From Portevinia maculata (lineage: Eukaryota > Arthropoda > Insecta > Diptera > Syrphidae), in NCBI GenBank assembly GCA_949715645.1, contig OX454525.1:61044844-61108843 (forward strand): a stretch of 64,000 nucleotides of DNA, in the 5' to 3' direction. The position numbers and the translations under genes were made by a program. Under the pieces are notes generated by a model that worked only from the letters and a program-made list of their open reading frames with translations, did not search any database and was not told the origin of the DNA. Positions 1 through 11,181 of the stretch are shown here, in pieces. How positions within the stretch are numbered: the first letter of the stretch is position 1; every line of letters starts with the position of its first letter.

Positions 1-689
1 GCACTGACATTATTTCACTCTTCCCATAAGAGCTGTACTGACTATTATTTTCGGATGGAGTATAGTCAATTTTCTATAGATGGAATCAGGAAAGTTGTAT
101 GATTTTTTAACAGGGCAAAAAAAATACAGTTTTTTAACAAGTCGTCTCAGAGTCGCATGAAACAAAAAAAGGGGTTAAAATGCGACTAAAGTCGCACAGC
201 AACAACTGTGTCAGTGGTTGCTGTGCAGTGCATATGTATGTGCATATGTGGTTGAGTTGCATATCAATTACAACAGGATTTTTAAATTAAAATAGAGCCT
301 TAATCTCAGTTCACATGTTAATTGTCAAAGGAGTGATTTATTGCATATTTGTAAAATAAATATTTTTATATTTACAAGAGTGCTCCAGAGTCGACTTTGT
401 CGATTTAGTGCTGAATATTTTATTGCGAAATATTGGATTCACGAAGGATGTCCTTGGGTTTTCGGTGTATTTTATCCACCATTGGGGAAAGATTTATAGC
501 TATTATTGTGTCGACGAGTTCAATTCAGGAGATGAAATTGCTCGGCGGAGAAGGAGCAGACCTAATCTGTGTTGTAGGTATGTATTATTTATTTGCTGTA
601 TTTGTGATATTAATACATTTTTTGCATGACTTATGATAACAAATAAGGAATCTTAGAAATTGGACAGTATTTTAAGAAATTTAGGTTTC
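1..689. other. No recognisable feature
   Basis: This is AT-rich sequence with short low-complexity runs. Two overlapping frames between 408 and 636 lack any family motif, and I do not regard them as genes. Confidence 0.5.
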
Positions 690-922
690 GAAACGATTCG
701 AGAGAGTTTTCGGTATTTGGTTTTAGAGAGTGTGAAAGCTAAATGGCAAATGATTCTCATCTCTAAACTGATGAGGGGCGCTCCAATGCTTAACCAATGA
801 AGGAAAAGTTATCCTTTGTACAAAAGAAACTGCGATACGCGAGACTGTAATAATTACCGCTCTATCATGATGAAGTCGTTGGACGGGTATTAGAAAGCTA
901 TTTGCGGAAAAGAATACGGCTA
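690..922 (+). pseudogene. RTE-like LINE remnant, RT domain (first piece)
   Basis: This stretch matches 37770-37990 in order and in wording, for example the shared block around ATACGGCTATCTGATAG and the block reading as CDNYR. In RTE-type LINEs that region is the start of the reverse transcriptase domain, where donor DNA cut by an AP endonuclease is copied from element RNA. The frame is destroyed by stops and small indels. The match ends near 922, where about 500 bp of unidentified sequence intervenes before the RT resumes at 1441. It is one old RTE copy, continued at 1441-1850 and 3060-3390. The clade assignment rests on the RTE-like wording of the better preserved copy at 37.7-40.7 kb. Confidence 0.5.
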
Positions 923-1440
923 TCTGATAGCTGATAAAAAAATGCGATTGACAAGAATATCAATGAACATGATTTTCTTAATTGACTGCGATTGACAAAA
1001 TGATTTAGAATCGTTCGTTCGCAATAGCACACATTTAAATAGTCAATTATCAATTGTCGATTGACACTCGCAATAGGGGTGATTATTGAGTATTTTTTTT
1101 TATTTAAATTGAAGTTGTAGATGTATTAATTTTAGCAGACAACAAGAAAAGTTGTCCCACAACAAAATTCTAAGCAGTTTGAACAAATATCACAGTTGTC
1201 TTCACGATCTCAATTTTAACGTGACTCACCTCAACGACCTAATGGAAGCTCTGTCCGTAAAGTAAGAATACCGAGTTCTTATATATGAAAAGGAAATTCA
1301 AATCCCAGAGCGCTCAGGCTCGGTAACGGTCAATTGTTCTGTCAGGCAGATAGTAATTTCTAGAGTACGCGTTAAATTGATGTAGATTATTTTTCTTGGG
1401 TTAAGGGATTTGCATAGTATGGGTTAAAATTGAAAAACTC
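923..1440. other. Unidentified insertion or divergent spacer inside the RTE remnant
   Basis: About 500 bp lie between two segments that are much closer together in the sister RTE copy at 37.9-38.1 kb. The stretch begins near repeated GCGATTGACAA motifs. I see no coding frame, no clear terminal repeats and no target duplication. Confidence 0.35.
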
Positions 1441-1477
1441 TGTGATAGAAAACCACGATATCCGTTTTAATATGGCG

Positions 1478-1489
1478 CTAAGACACCGA
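1478..1489. repeat. Target site duplication, left (12 bp)
   Basis: CTAAGACACCGA flanks the 5S-derived SINE and is repeated exactly at 1621-1632. This is the signature of LINE-mediated retroposition. Confidence 0.9.
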
Positions 1490-1620
1490 TACCATACCAC
1501 GTCGAGTTAATCGCGTGTCGTTGGCCAGTCCCATCTACAGAGTTGAATCACAATGGACCTAAATTGGTCTAAGTGTGTCGGCTTCTGCCGACAGCCACAT
1601 AAACCTAACCTAAACCTAAC
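1490..1620 (+). mobile_element. 5S-rRNA-derived SINE, internally deleted copy
   Basis: This 131-bp retroposon is bounded by a perfect 12-bp target duplication, CTAAGACACCGA, at 1478-1489 and 1621-1632. Its first part (CATACCACGTCGAGTTAATCG) is the 5' portion of a 5S rRNA-like head and its next part (CGTGTCGTTGGC) is the 5S 3' end. The middle, including the internal polymerase III promoter, is missing compared with the 230-bp copy at 45144-45373. A second gap of about 20 bp follows GAGTTGA. The body ends with a hairpin, GTCGGC-TTCT-GCCGAC at 1577-1592, and a tail of AACCTAA repeats. Without its promoter it is presumably dead, or was copied from a deleted parent. Confidence 0.85.
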
Positions 1621-1632
1621 CTAAGACACCGA
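1621..1632. repeat. Target site duplication, right (12 bp)
   Basis: This is an exact copy of 1478-1489. RTE sequence continues without a gap when one copy is removed. Confidence 0.9.
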
Positions 1633-1850
1633 GAAGTTCCAGAAACCTACGAAAAGACGATCATGGACATGTATGCGAGCGTAAAGACAGTAGTAAGATG
1701 ATCCGATCCAGCCAACGGAAAGCGTAATATTTCATTTGCTATTTCTTGCAATCCTTGATTATAAGCTTGAAGAAAAATGACGGACTCGAAAGTGAATCAA
1801 TTCTTCTTTGCTGTCGATGGACGATCAAGCATCCGTGCAACGAGCACTTG

Positions 1851-2990
1851 ACTTCTCTGATACTTCTAACAAATTAATTTATTCATATATGACTAATCGC
1901 TTGCAAGCTGTTTCATGTAATAGTAAACTGTCTTCGTTTCTTCCTGTTAATTGTGGTGTTCCTCAAGGATCTATTCTTGGTCCATTATTGTTCTCTCTAT
2001 TTATTAATGACTTACCTTCCGTTTTGTTACATTGTCAGTATCATATATATGCTGACGATGTTCAACTGTACATTAGCTTTAATATTGGCATGGTTTAAGA
2101 TGCTGTTGCAAAAATAAACGACGATCTGTGCTCTATTTTCGAGTGGTCAATACGCAATGGTCTAAAGCTGAACCCCGGCAAAACAAAAGCCATACCAATA
2201 TCCAAACATCAACCACATCTTTCCGATTTTCCTCCTATCTTTTTAAATTGCTGCCAATTTGAATATGTTAACCAGGCAAAACATCTGGGAATTATCTTTA
2301 ACAATAAGTTGACATGGGATGTTCGCATAAATTCAATAATAAATAAAATATATGGATCGCTACGTGGTTTATCTATTACAAAAACAATTTTACCTACAGA
2401 AGTCAAACTGAAATTGGTAAAGGCACTGATTATACCCATTATATCATATGACTGTGAGCTATTTGCCCATCTTGACTCATACTCGCTTAAAAAACTGAAG
2501 GTTGCTTTCAATTCAATTGCTCGGTATGTTTTCAATCTTCGTAGATTTGACCATAATTCATCTGAAGCTTGTCAACTCCTTGCATGTAACTTGGAGACTT
2601 ATTTCAAATATCGTTGTTGTGCTTTACTCTACAAAACAATTCATGTGAAAAAAGCTATCTATTTGTTTGATAAAATAAATTTCTGCTCATCAAATCGCTA
2701 CATAGTCTTACGTCCTGCTACATTTACCTGCTTGACATCACGCAGGCAATTTTTCATTTATGCTATCAAACTCTGGAAGTCCGTAATCGTACGCTGTTTT
2801 AATGGGTCTTTTTTATTCTTCTCTTCCTTGGTTGCGCTTTTGTATTATTGTACTCTAAATTTAATTTTATTTTACTTATATACATGTATTTTCTTTTGTT
2901 GTCATTAGGCATTCTTGCCATTAATTGTTATATTGTGTCATTTATATCCTGTACTAATTATAAGTTTATTTTGATGTACAGCGTTTCTGA
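1851..2990 (+). pseudogene. Jockey-like LINE reverse transcriptase, 5'-truncated
   Basis: One frame runs from about 1808 to 2908 with a single in-frame TAA at 2096-2098. It encodes the C-terminal half of a Jockey-type RT: GVPQGSILGPLLFSLFIND (RT block 4) near 1950-2010, then YADD with the two catalytic aspartates at about 2047-2058. The DAVAKIND and GLKLNPGKTK region and a thumb/connection domain to about 2790 follow. The end of the frame after 2790 is hydrophobic and probably shifted. The element lies inside an RTE copy that resumes near 3060. I could not find a clean target duplication. The AUG at 1808 belongs to RTE sequence and is not a real start. Confidence 0.8.
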
Positions 2991-3059
2991 AATTAATAAG
3001 TATCAAAAAATTAAATATATCTTGATTTATGGCCCGAAAAACCTCAACACTTGTGCTGA

Positions 3060-3390
3060 TCCACTTTTACTTATTCGAGAACTATAAATGAATGGAAGAG
3101 CGAAAAATTTCAATATCTGAGGTCTGTGATCATAAGCGAAGCAACCTGTGAATAAGACATTAATCATCGCGTAAACAGATGTTGGACGAAGTGGCGGGAA
3201 AATGTATCCATCTTCCGTGCGCCAGTTCATAATGGTGGACAACGTACACAAAGTATTAGGGCAAATTAACGGCAGCTGAAATAAAGCTGAAATAAAGCTT
3301 CGTAGGACAGCAGAAGTAACAAAGCTTAGTAATTTTAAATTATATACGATTAAAATAAATGTAAGAATGGCACAGGTCACACACGCCCCC
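3060..3390 (+). pseudogene. RTE-like LINE remnant, 3' part
   Basis: This matches 40208-40500 of the sister copy: ATGAATGGAAG, then CAATATCTG and a block ending GGCAAATTAACGGCAGCTGA. In the better copy it reads as the region after the RT fingers, with the words KWR and FCERK. Frames are broken throughout. It continues the RTE copy seen at 690-1850, with the Jockey-like LINE sitting between the two parts. Confidence 0.5.
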
Positions 3391-3482
3391 AGAAGTCCGG
3401 CATAGCTATAACTTCTTACCGCAGGTACTTATCATCGCACCGCGACCGTTACGGGCTAGCTCCGACCACTGACTAAGTTAGT

Positions 3483-3960
3483 TTAAGCAGCCAACCCAAT
3501 GCGGTTTATAGTTAAAAGGATATAACATTTTTTCCGCTCGTCATACATCTCGCAGACGTAGATTATCTTTCTAGGGTTAAACACATCTACTATTTCTTCA
3601 GTTTCGGTGACAAGGTTTCCGTCGTTGTTTCGCAGAGCTTGCGTTCCGGTCTTAAAGCCAGCAGCCAGTTGCTTCGCTTTCTTGTAAAATCTCGTGATGT
3701 TTTTTCGATCGCGAGACTCTTCGATGTCCTTGAGCTGGGAGACTGCGTTCATCTTCTTATTTCAACGCAGTATATTCCTCTCCAACCATCTCTTGACTCG
3801 CTACTCTTCGCTTGCTGCCATTATTTTGCGTTGCAGCGTTTTGAAATATGCATCTTCTGTCGCCTTCTTCTGGTACCTCCTCGATGATGGTGCGATATCG
3901 GCTCCGCATATTGTTGGCTTGGTCGGGAACTTATCCCGACGCCGAACCGCAAACTTGAAG
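3483..3960 (-). pseudogene. LINE fragment: linker between endonuclease and RT
   Basis: The minus-strand frame at 3483-3752 contains RKNITRFYKKAKQLAAGF followed by NNDGNLVTETEEI. This resembles the basic linker that precedes the RT domain in several LINE groups, which carry a DxxGNLxTdxxEV motif. Upstream sequence to about 3960 continues with basic residues but with stops. No catalytic domain is preserved. The identification rests on this one motif. Confidence 0.4.
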
Positions 3961-4084
3961 GTTAGAACCTTGCTTTGCCCTAGTACAGTGGGCCAATGTT
4001 TTCTATAATATGATAAATATTTATTTCTTTATTTGAGGGCACTGATAACAAAATTACTAGGTTTGGAAATCATATCATGATTCT

Positions 4085-4148
4085 TCTTTTTTAACGACAA
4101 GGCTATGATCTGGCTTAGAATGATCATAGCCCTCCCATGAGGGATCAT
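4085..4148 (-). repeat. RTE 3'-terminal fragment (possible)
   Basis: GATCATAGCCCTCCCA, on the minus strand GGAGGGCTATGATC, recalls the 3' ends of RTE-like copies at 14157-14170, 10955-10982 and 42517-42542. Nothing else of the element is seen here. Confidence 0.3.
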
Positions 4149-4329
4149 CATTGACTTAATTTAAAACATTTATTTTACTTTTCGTTTTTACTCGTAAGTG
4201 TTGTTTTCTTAAAATATAATTATGTACCTAAGTACATTATCTGAAAATGTGACATCTACCAATGAAATATAGAACTGTTTCCATTTCCCTTCTATTGCAC
4301 AATGAGCATAGTTCGCGATCACGACGTAG

Positions 4330-5590
4330 GGATGTTACAGAGGTTGTTTTATTGGAGTCGGAGTCGGAAGCTTCATACCGACCTCCGTGGAGTCGGATGT
4401 AAATTGGAGTCGGAGGCGGATGCGGTCGAAGGATCAAAATAAGATATTAAAATATAAAATTTGGAGAAATAAATATTTATTAATAAGATAAAAGAATACA
4501 AATTGTATTTACACTTAACCACAATTTTTTTTGTATAAACAAATATTACAAACTAACAGTCAAATTTTAAAATGGGTTTATGAACAGCAACTAAGCTGCC
4601 TTATCGCCGTCCAATCTGCTCCATAGTGGGCTATAAATCGAACCAGGTTTATTGAATAATTGTTCGTTTGGAACAGAGCTTCGTGGTTCCGATAAAAATT
4701 GTCACACGGTGTCTTCAAATAGGCTTTGAAGTATCGGCTCCGGGTATCGATGAGAAGTATTCTTTGGTATCGAGCTGGCGAGTATCGATACCTAAGAAGT
4801 ATCGAACTTAAAGTATCAAAACTTCTCAGTAACACCAACGTTAAAAAAAAATCGCAATTAAAAAAATCATTCTTCTTCAGGGCGACCGGCTAAGAAAAGT
4901 AATTAATTTAACCCTTTTGGACTTAAGCGATTCATGGACAGAGTAACTTTCGCGCCGATTTTAGAAAATAATTTTTCTGTTGGCACTGACGATTTAACAA
5001 TCAAAGCGTGAAGTCGAAACTGGCGATAAATGCTTATTTAGTTATTTTTAAAAAAGGTTGTGGAGGAAATAAGAATAAATGAAAAAGTACACACGAAAAA
5101 TACACTTTCCCTTCCGGAAGCGCTCTTTCCGGAAAAAATACAATCACACATAACATATAAATATAAGTTTTCTAAACCTTCGAAATTGTGATTAGCGAAA
5201 AGATAACTTGCAAGGTATAACATTTAAAACACAAACGGAAAATATTGCGCTGTAGATCTCTCAAGACTATTGAATGACCGAATAAAAGGAAGATACACAC
5301 ACAGCTTTCTAGTTTTCAAAGGCCCGCTTTTGTGGTCCCAAATGGTTGAGATATTACAAATGATTTGCGTGAATTTTCAAACGATTTGTGAGCAAGTATA
5401 GGAAAAAAAATCAATACACAGACAATTTGATTTATACACAAAAACGCGTGATACTTTATTCCCGATACCTTACGACGATACTACTCAAAGTATCGGCTTA
5501 TAGTATCGAGTACTCAGTATCGGTATAGAATCCCAAAAGGATCGATTACTACTAAGTATCGAAAGTATCGTTCGAATCCTAGCTTCAAAA
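4330..5590. repeat. Clusters of GGAGTC and GTATCG motifs (DNA-transposon subterminal repeats?)
   Basis: GGAGTCGG-type hexamers recur at 4351-4425. GTATCG, in both orientations and partly as the palindrome GTATCGATAC, recurs at 4728-4830 and again at 5450-5575. Dense short motifs in both orientations are typical of subterminal transposase-binding regions in hAT-like elements. The two GTATCG clusters are about 650 bp apart, which would fit the two ends of one non-autonomous element. I could not define terminal inverted repeats or a target duplication. No coding sequence lies between them. Confidence 0.4.
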
Positions 5591-5599
5591 CGATCATCT

Positions 5600-8430
5600 G
5601 TCCACTTAAGACACGTTTCCCTATCACATTCGTTTAAAAGCCCTCTCCAAATGATAATCAGTCTCAGGAATATCCTCCACTTTCACTGTTCATAAGAATA
5701 TTGACCCGGCAAGATTAGAAACTCTGTTTGGGCTCTTGAAGTTTTTGTATCGCAACTTGGCATATTTTTTGCTTAAGTATCTTTTATAATTGTACTTCGC
5801 TTGTCAGCCAATACCATGTTGCCAGCCTGCCGATGTAGATCAAATCCTGACCCAAGTGTATTAACATCTCCTCGACGGCAGGAAAACGGGGCACACAAAG
5901 GCAATGTCATTAATTCTGTTTATCAACTGATCCATATTATGCACTCCCATTCGGCTCCTTATTTTAGTAATTATTTTTTTTCGAAATTTCTACTTGAATC
6001 CTTACGACTTCGTATAAGTTGTAATAAAAATAAAAATGTGGTTAAGGGAAAATGATTCTCATGGATACAACTTTTTTAACACGTTAACGAGAACGCAGGT
6101 TTTATATCAGTTTCCGTTTGGGATGCGTGACGAAGTTTTTTTTGTCAAATAATGGGGATATGAAAAGCATAGCATGCGGTTTATAGCCTGCTTTTATTGT
6201 TGAATCAAATAAACTTACGCTGTTAAGGGAATTGCGCCTTGTCTACACTAAAACTATACGCTTTGTCATTGCGTTTTTATAGCAATTTCCTGTCACAACG
6301 GTTGAAGAAATTATTTTTTTATTTATGATGTGTAACTTTGCTAAATCGTAATGAAATGTTTGGGTGCTCTAAGGGGGAAAAAAGTGTCGGATACCATTCC
6401 TCCGAAATTAGGTTTTTCATTGATGTTTTTTAACATCCACATCCACAGCATCTTATATTTATGCAGAAGAGCATTATTCTGATTAACTCCGGCATGAAAA
6501 TGCATAATCGGCTTCGAATGTGGTGGTCTGTGGCACCAGCCATAGGAAAATACGAACTTGTAGACTTTAATAGAGGGCAGCATGATAATTATTCTTGTGG
6601 CTACACTTAATGGTGCCTTAGGAATACGCCAGTAACAAAAAACAAAATTATGCATCTTCCACATGCCACCCATGATATAATGTCGAAATACACGCAAAAC
6701 AAGGTTGGAAATTATTGAAGGCGTTGACTTAATCAACTTTTGCTTTTACGTTAGGTTAGGTAGAAGTGATGGTTTTTTTCAGTGCAGGGAAATAACTTCA
6801 TATGGAAAATAACTTCACCATTCGATGGGAATTTATTTCCCGTGAAGTTATTTCCCAACCCAATTTGTTTATTTTAATAAAACTCCTAGACTGTAGAAAT
6901 AAAAAGTGATGAACTCAACTTTGTAGTTAAATGTGAAACACTTTGACCAAAAAGCTCAAGCGGAAAAACACCCAAAAAGAGCGGAAATTAGATTTCCTTA
7001 AAATCCAACGAAACAAGGTCTGCACTAGGATTCCGCTTTCAATGTCAACATAAATTAAGGAAGCTACATATCTTCTCGCAAAAGGGTCGGTTCGTACGCG
7101 TTAGATTAAGGCAACCAAAAAATACGCATATAATCCGAAAATGTATCGAGAAGGGAAACCAACCAACTAAAATGAAATAAAGTTACAACACAACACACAA
7201 ACACAGATGGATGTCAAGGAAATACTGAATACGAAAATAAAATGAAATAATAAAAAAAAATCGAAGATAAAATTCAACATGCTAATGGACATTGAAAGGA
7301 TTGCAGGCGGAGCGGGGGTTGAATTACTATTTATCTGATCGGGATATTTTGTTTCTCACTCTGTAGAGGATTTAATTTCGTTACTTAACAGTTTACTGGG
7401 GAAAGTGGAATCAACCCTCAGCTGATGGAAAACAGAATTTGGCGTTATTAACTTTTATTGGCCATTTGCTCTGTTTTGCATTTTTCAAAAAAGAAAAGAA
7501 GAAACAATTGATGAATTGTTCGGACACATTTAACAATATTACAAAACCAGTTGCAAAAAAACTAATTTTCACCCTTCCAATCCCAGTGCAGTTTTAATTA
7601 AAACCAATTAATCCACAGAAGCAAATCCTTCTTCACAAAAATTTGGAACAGTTTTTTTATTTCATTTTTACACTCAAAGGAAGTCGTATTTTCCGAAATG
7701 GAAAAACACATCCATCCGGTCATATTTGAGAATATGTTTTTAAACAATTCTCCTAGCTAGGAGGCACATCCGGTAAAACATGATTTAGTCCTTGATGACG
7801 GTTTCCTCAATGCACTGGTAAATAACAAGGCAAACAAATGTCACACAAGGAGTATGTACATATACACGTCAGCTTGCTCAAGGAGAACTTTCTGCCCCAA
7901 ACCTATGTACCTTTTCATAGTTTTGCAAGTTGATGTTATATGGAGAGAAAAAAAACCTAAAACTGCTTAAACATTTTGCAGCCACAGACAATCTGTTGAG
8001 GTCATGGCGTAGTTCATTGAGTGAACTTTCAAACCAGTAAAGTGTTCGTTTTTTTATCCCTTTCAGACACATATACAAAAAAAATTGTTCGATTAGGGTG
8101 AAACTTTGTTATTAGTCTCTTTTCACTATAGGATTAACGGAAAAAATCAAAAAAAAAAAAAATCTTGTATGTACAGGTCTACTGGGAAGGACATAACACA
8201 TTTGTCTACCTTGGGTCATAAGAAGTTCACATCATTTTATTATTTCATACAAACAATTTACTTTGAAAATATGGTTTCTTTATCTTTATTTGAAAATCTT
8301 TCATTAGGAATTCAACAATAAAATTTATTAAACATTAACAAAACAATACGAAGTAATAATAAACACAAAAAACAAAATTAATTTTAATATAAATAATTTA
8401 GAAGTAAGTAGGAACGTTATAAATTGAATT
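5600..8430. other. Long stretch without recognisable genes
   Basis: This is AT-rich DNA with no family motif in any frame I read. A 131-codon minus-strand frame at 6341-6736 shows no domain that I recognise. The stretch holds a short ACCTAAC tail-like motif near 6752-6762 (minus orientation) and the inverted repeat listed at 6787-6856. Unidentified old repeats are likely. Confidence 0.45.
6787..6856. repeat. Inverted repeat, 14-bp arms
   Basis: GGGAAATAACTTCA at 6787-6800 is repeated as its reverse complement at 6843-6856, with 42 bp between. A second AAATAACTTCA lies inside the loop at 6807-6817. It could fold into a hairpin or be the core of a small foldback element. No target duplication is visible. 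Confidence 0.6.
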
Positions 8431-8459
8431 TCACAGCTTTGTTTACCGATTTGATTTTG

Positions 8460-10180
8460 TTATTTTGTATGGTAAGATTTAAAACAATCTTTTTCCCTTG
8501 AAATGCAAATATGAACTTTGCACTTCTGGCATCTAGCCCTTGAGCGGCTTAAGCATCCTTCATTGCGACACCTTTTCACTGTACCCTCTAGAAATTCCGG
8601 CCAATGATCGTATCTATTATACCTAATATCATCCGGGGTCTTATGTGGACGATACTTTGTGCCATAACATCCTTCAGGCAGTTCAAACTTTGCTACTTCA
8701 TCGCCTGGTGGGTCCTTCATTTGTGCCAGTACCTTACCAATTTCTAGTTTGTAAAATAAGAACGGCTTGACATCTTTTTTTTAAGTTTTAGGAGTGATGC
8801 ATCTTTCTTGTACTCCATCCAGGAATTCTAGATTGTGAGGTCCAGAAAATGAAAGAAAACTATAACTGTCCACTTTCTAGTCTTTGTCTTAATCCGATAG
8901 TATTCCATCATTTGATCACCTATGTCCACTTCGCCCATAAATGTGTTGTAATCTTGGATTACACCGGGTATCGGTACGGGTAGACGGCGCTTTAGACCTT
9001 GTATCCAGCGATTGACCTCTCCGATGGGATCTTTGCCACATATAGTTGACACAACTGTCACACATTTCGTGTCGCACCATTTTACTGCTACCACTTGCCC
9101 GTTTTTTACAAATTGGCTCATCTCACCTCGCACCATTTTCTTATCCTGTGGAAAATGGATTCTATTTCCTAAACGGTTTGTCATTATCGTGCCCGTAGCT
9201 TTGAATCTCATTTCATCTAATTTCTCTAGAAGTGAAACCGTTGTAAAAAATCTGTCAAAGTATATAATGGCTTCCGATTGTCAAAAATTTTGTAAGGCGT
9301 ATGACTATTGAAGGGCCGTGTCCAAGTCCACAGTCAGCAAATATTCCAGCTCCTTGAAACATTTCAAAGTCAACAATAAGTCCACCGGAGGTAGCGCAAA
9401 CAAGATTTTTAAGTCCTACAGGACGAGGTTTAGATCTAATTGTCTGTCTCGCTGGACATCTGTCAGTAAATGGTACCATTTGCTCATCTATTGAATAAGT
9501 AGTAATCTCGGATTGCAGCGGTTTCTTACTAAGTCAATGACAGGCTGTATTCTCCATAATTTATTTGTTGTACTGGGCTTGCTGGTATCAACAAAGTGGA
9601 TAATATGTCGCATTTTCATAAACTTGTTTCGTGACATAGAGCTGGCTATTAGATCGATTCGAAAATCCTCAGCCCAATACAATCGCATATTAGGAAAGCC
9701 CAGACAACCCTTTATTATGGAACAACCGTAAAAGTTTCTTATTTCGGTTTCGGTTAATTGAAATTCACTTCATTCACAAAATTCGGACATCCTTGCACTA
9801 TTGGAATCTTGTGATGTGGAAAATCAATTTGTTTCCATACATCGTTTCTTTGGTTTTTTGCTGAGGACATTGACGAATCACGCGTACTAAAAATAATTTC
9901 TGCAAACAAAATTGACGTTGAAAAAAAAACAATTAGACCCACAACCCATTTTACCTGCTTCCGGTTCTTCCTCAGGTAAATTCTCGTCCTCCACTTCAAC
10001 ACTAACCTCATCATCAACAAAATTTGGTTTCCAGGTTTCATCAGAATGTTCGTCATCATCTGAAATCTCAACATCGGAGTTCTCTAAGATCTCCAGAATC
10101 TGCTCAAGATCACTCTCATTATCTAAACCCAATCTTTTAGCTGAAATATACCAGATACCACAAATGTGAGCCATAATCAA
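8460..10180 (-). pseudogene. piggyBac-family transposase, multiply frameshifted
   Basis: Read on the minus strand, consecutive frame pieces give a nearly full-length piggyBac (DDE_Tnp_1_7) transposase of roughly 590 residues. First is an acidic N-terminus (DVEISDDDEHSDE, near 10060). Next come the WKQIDFP and MRLYWAEDFRIDLIASSMSR regions (about 9840-9690), then VPFTDRCPARQ (9470) and FADCGLGHGPSIVIR (9350). The YFDRFFTT block (about 9255) and YNTFMGEVDIGDQM (8960-8920), which carry conserved aspartates of the catalytic core, follow. The end is a C-terminal cysteine-rich zinc finger (CRNEGC to CQKCKVHIC, 8575-8510). Frameshifts fall near 9900, 9500 and 9290, with stops near 9225 and 8830. Such an enzyme would cut and paste DNA at TTAA sites, but this copy cannot be expressed. 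Terminal inverted repeats and flanking TTAA were not located. Confidence 0.9.
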
Positions 10181-10909
10181 AAAATTGTACTAAACACCAA
10201 GTAACACAATTGTGTTAACTGATATTTAGCACTACAACAATCACGAGACGAAAGTATTCAATTGAAAACACAAGTTCAGACATGTTTCCTTACACCGTTA
10301 CGAAGCGATAAGCGCTCCCATACCAAGACAAAACATGTCATTAAAAAAAATGTGCGTTACCTACCAAACGACATGCTTCCATCCAGTGAGAGGACTCGCA
10401 CAACACTGAGGACTGAGCAACTTCTTGACAACTACATCAAATTCTCACTTTTTCTGCCCTACGAAGCAAAGAAAACACATAACACGATCGCTGTTTTTGG
10501 GCTTTTAAATGAAATGTTCAACTATACGTCTAAAATATTTTTTTTTAAACACATCTCACAAATGAGTAATGTGGGTCGGAAAGCGATACGGCAGTAGTAG
10601 AATTCAATGCTTGCGTCAGTATGTGAATCACGCTTAAAGGAAATGTAATTTCCTTTCAAAAATAAACCGTGAATCGTCGGTGGTTTAATTAATCGGTTCA
10701 GAACGTAATCTTGAATTTGGAAAATTTAATTAAATAAAGGGAATTGAATTAGGTAATCTGTACATCCATTGCAATAAATTATGTTTATCTAAGCAATTGG
10801 TGTGGGGCAATGATTTACCTTTTTGATATGATTATATTGACCGATATGTGAACACCTACGTCTGAACAGACCATTCCGGTTTGTGTTTTTCATGCCTTTA
10901 CTATACATA

Positions 10910-11165
10910 CAAGCATTGTTCTTCTATCTCTTTAACGGCGGAGTTATGATCTAGAACAAAAGGACCATAACCGTCCCATCTGCATCCCTTCTGGTCTGCC
11001 TGAGGGGTTCGCTGGTTTTACCTCAAAAACTAGCGGCAGGCCTCCCGATTTCGAATCACTTCGTCACTGATGCCAATCAAATACTGGTGTAATTGCATTT
11101 GTGTGATCCATGAGTCTTTTTGCCTGCCTCTTATTGGTGATTGTATGGGAATGCTGATTGATATT
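10910..11165 (-). pseudogene. RTE-like LINE 3' end
   Basis: In minus orientation this shares ordered blocks with 14000-14170 and 40620-40720: GATCACACAAATGC, then CACCAGTATTTGATTGGC, GAAGTGATT, and a GACGGTTATGG-type block near 10955-10982. It represents the last coding residues and 3' UTR of an RTE-like element. No catalytic region remains. Confidence 0.45.
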
Positions 11166-11181
11166 GTCATTTGGTAGGATC

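Larger units (their letters stand above)
1441..1850 (+). pseudogene. RTE-like LINE remnant, central RT (interrupted by a SINE)
   Basis: Sequence on both sides of the 5S-derived SINE aligns with 38100-38400 of the sister RTE copy. Shared blocks are GATCATGGACATGTATG, which reads as IMDMY, and TGCAACGAGCACT, which reads as QRAL. These belong to the RT region that carries the catalytic aspartates. The reading frame is broken. The SINE interrupts it at 1490-1620 with a perfect 12-bp duplication, and the Jockey-like LINE joins at about 1851. The RTE then resumes near 3060. The family call is moderate; the homology to the second copy in this window is clear. Confidence 0.55.

Noticed and set aside
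6341..6736. 131-codon frame on the minus strand as a gene
   Set aside because: No family motif, no supporting neighbour, and chance frames of this size occur in this window.
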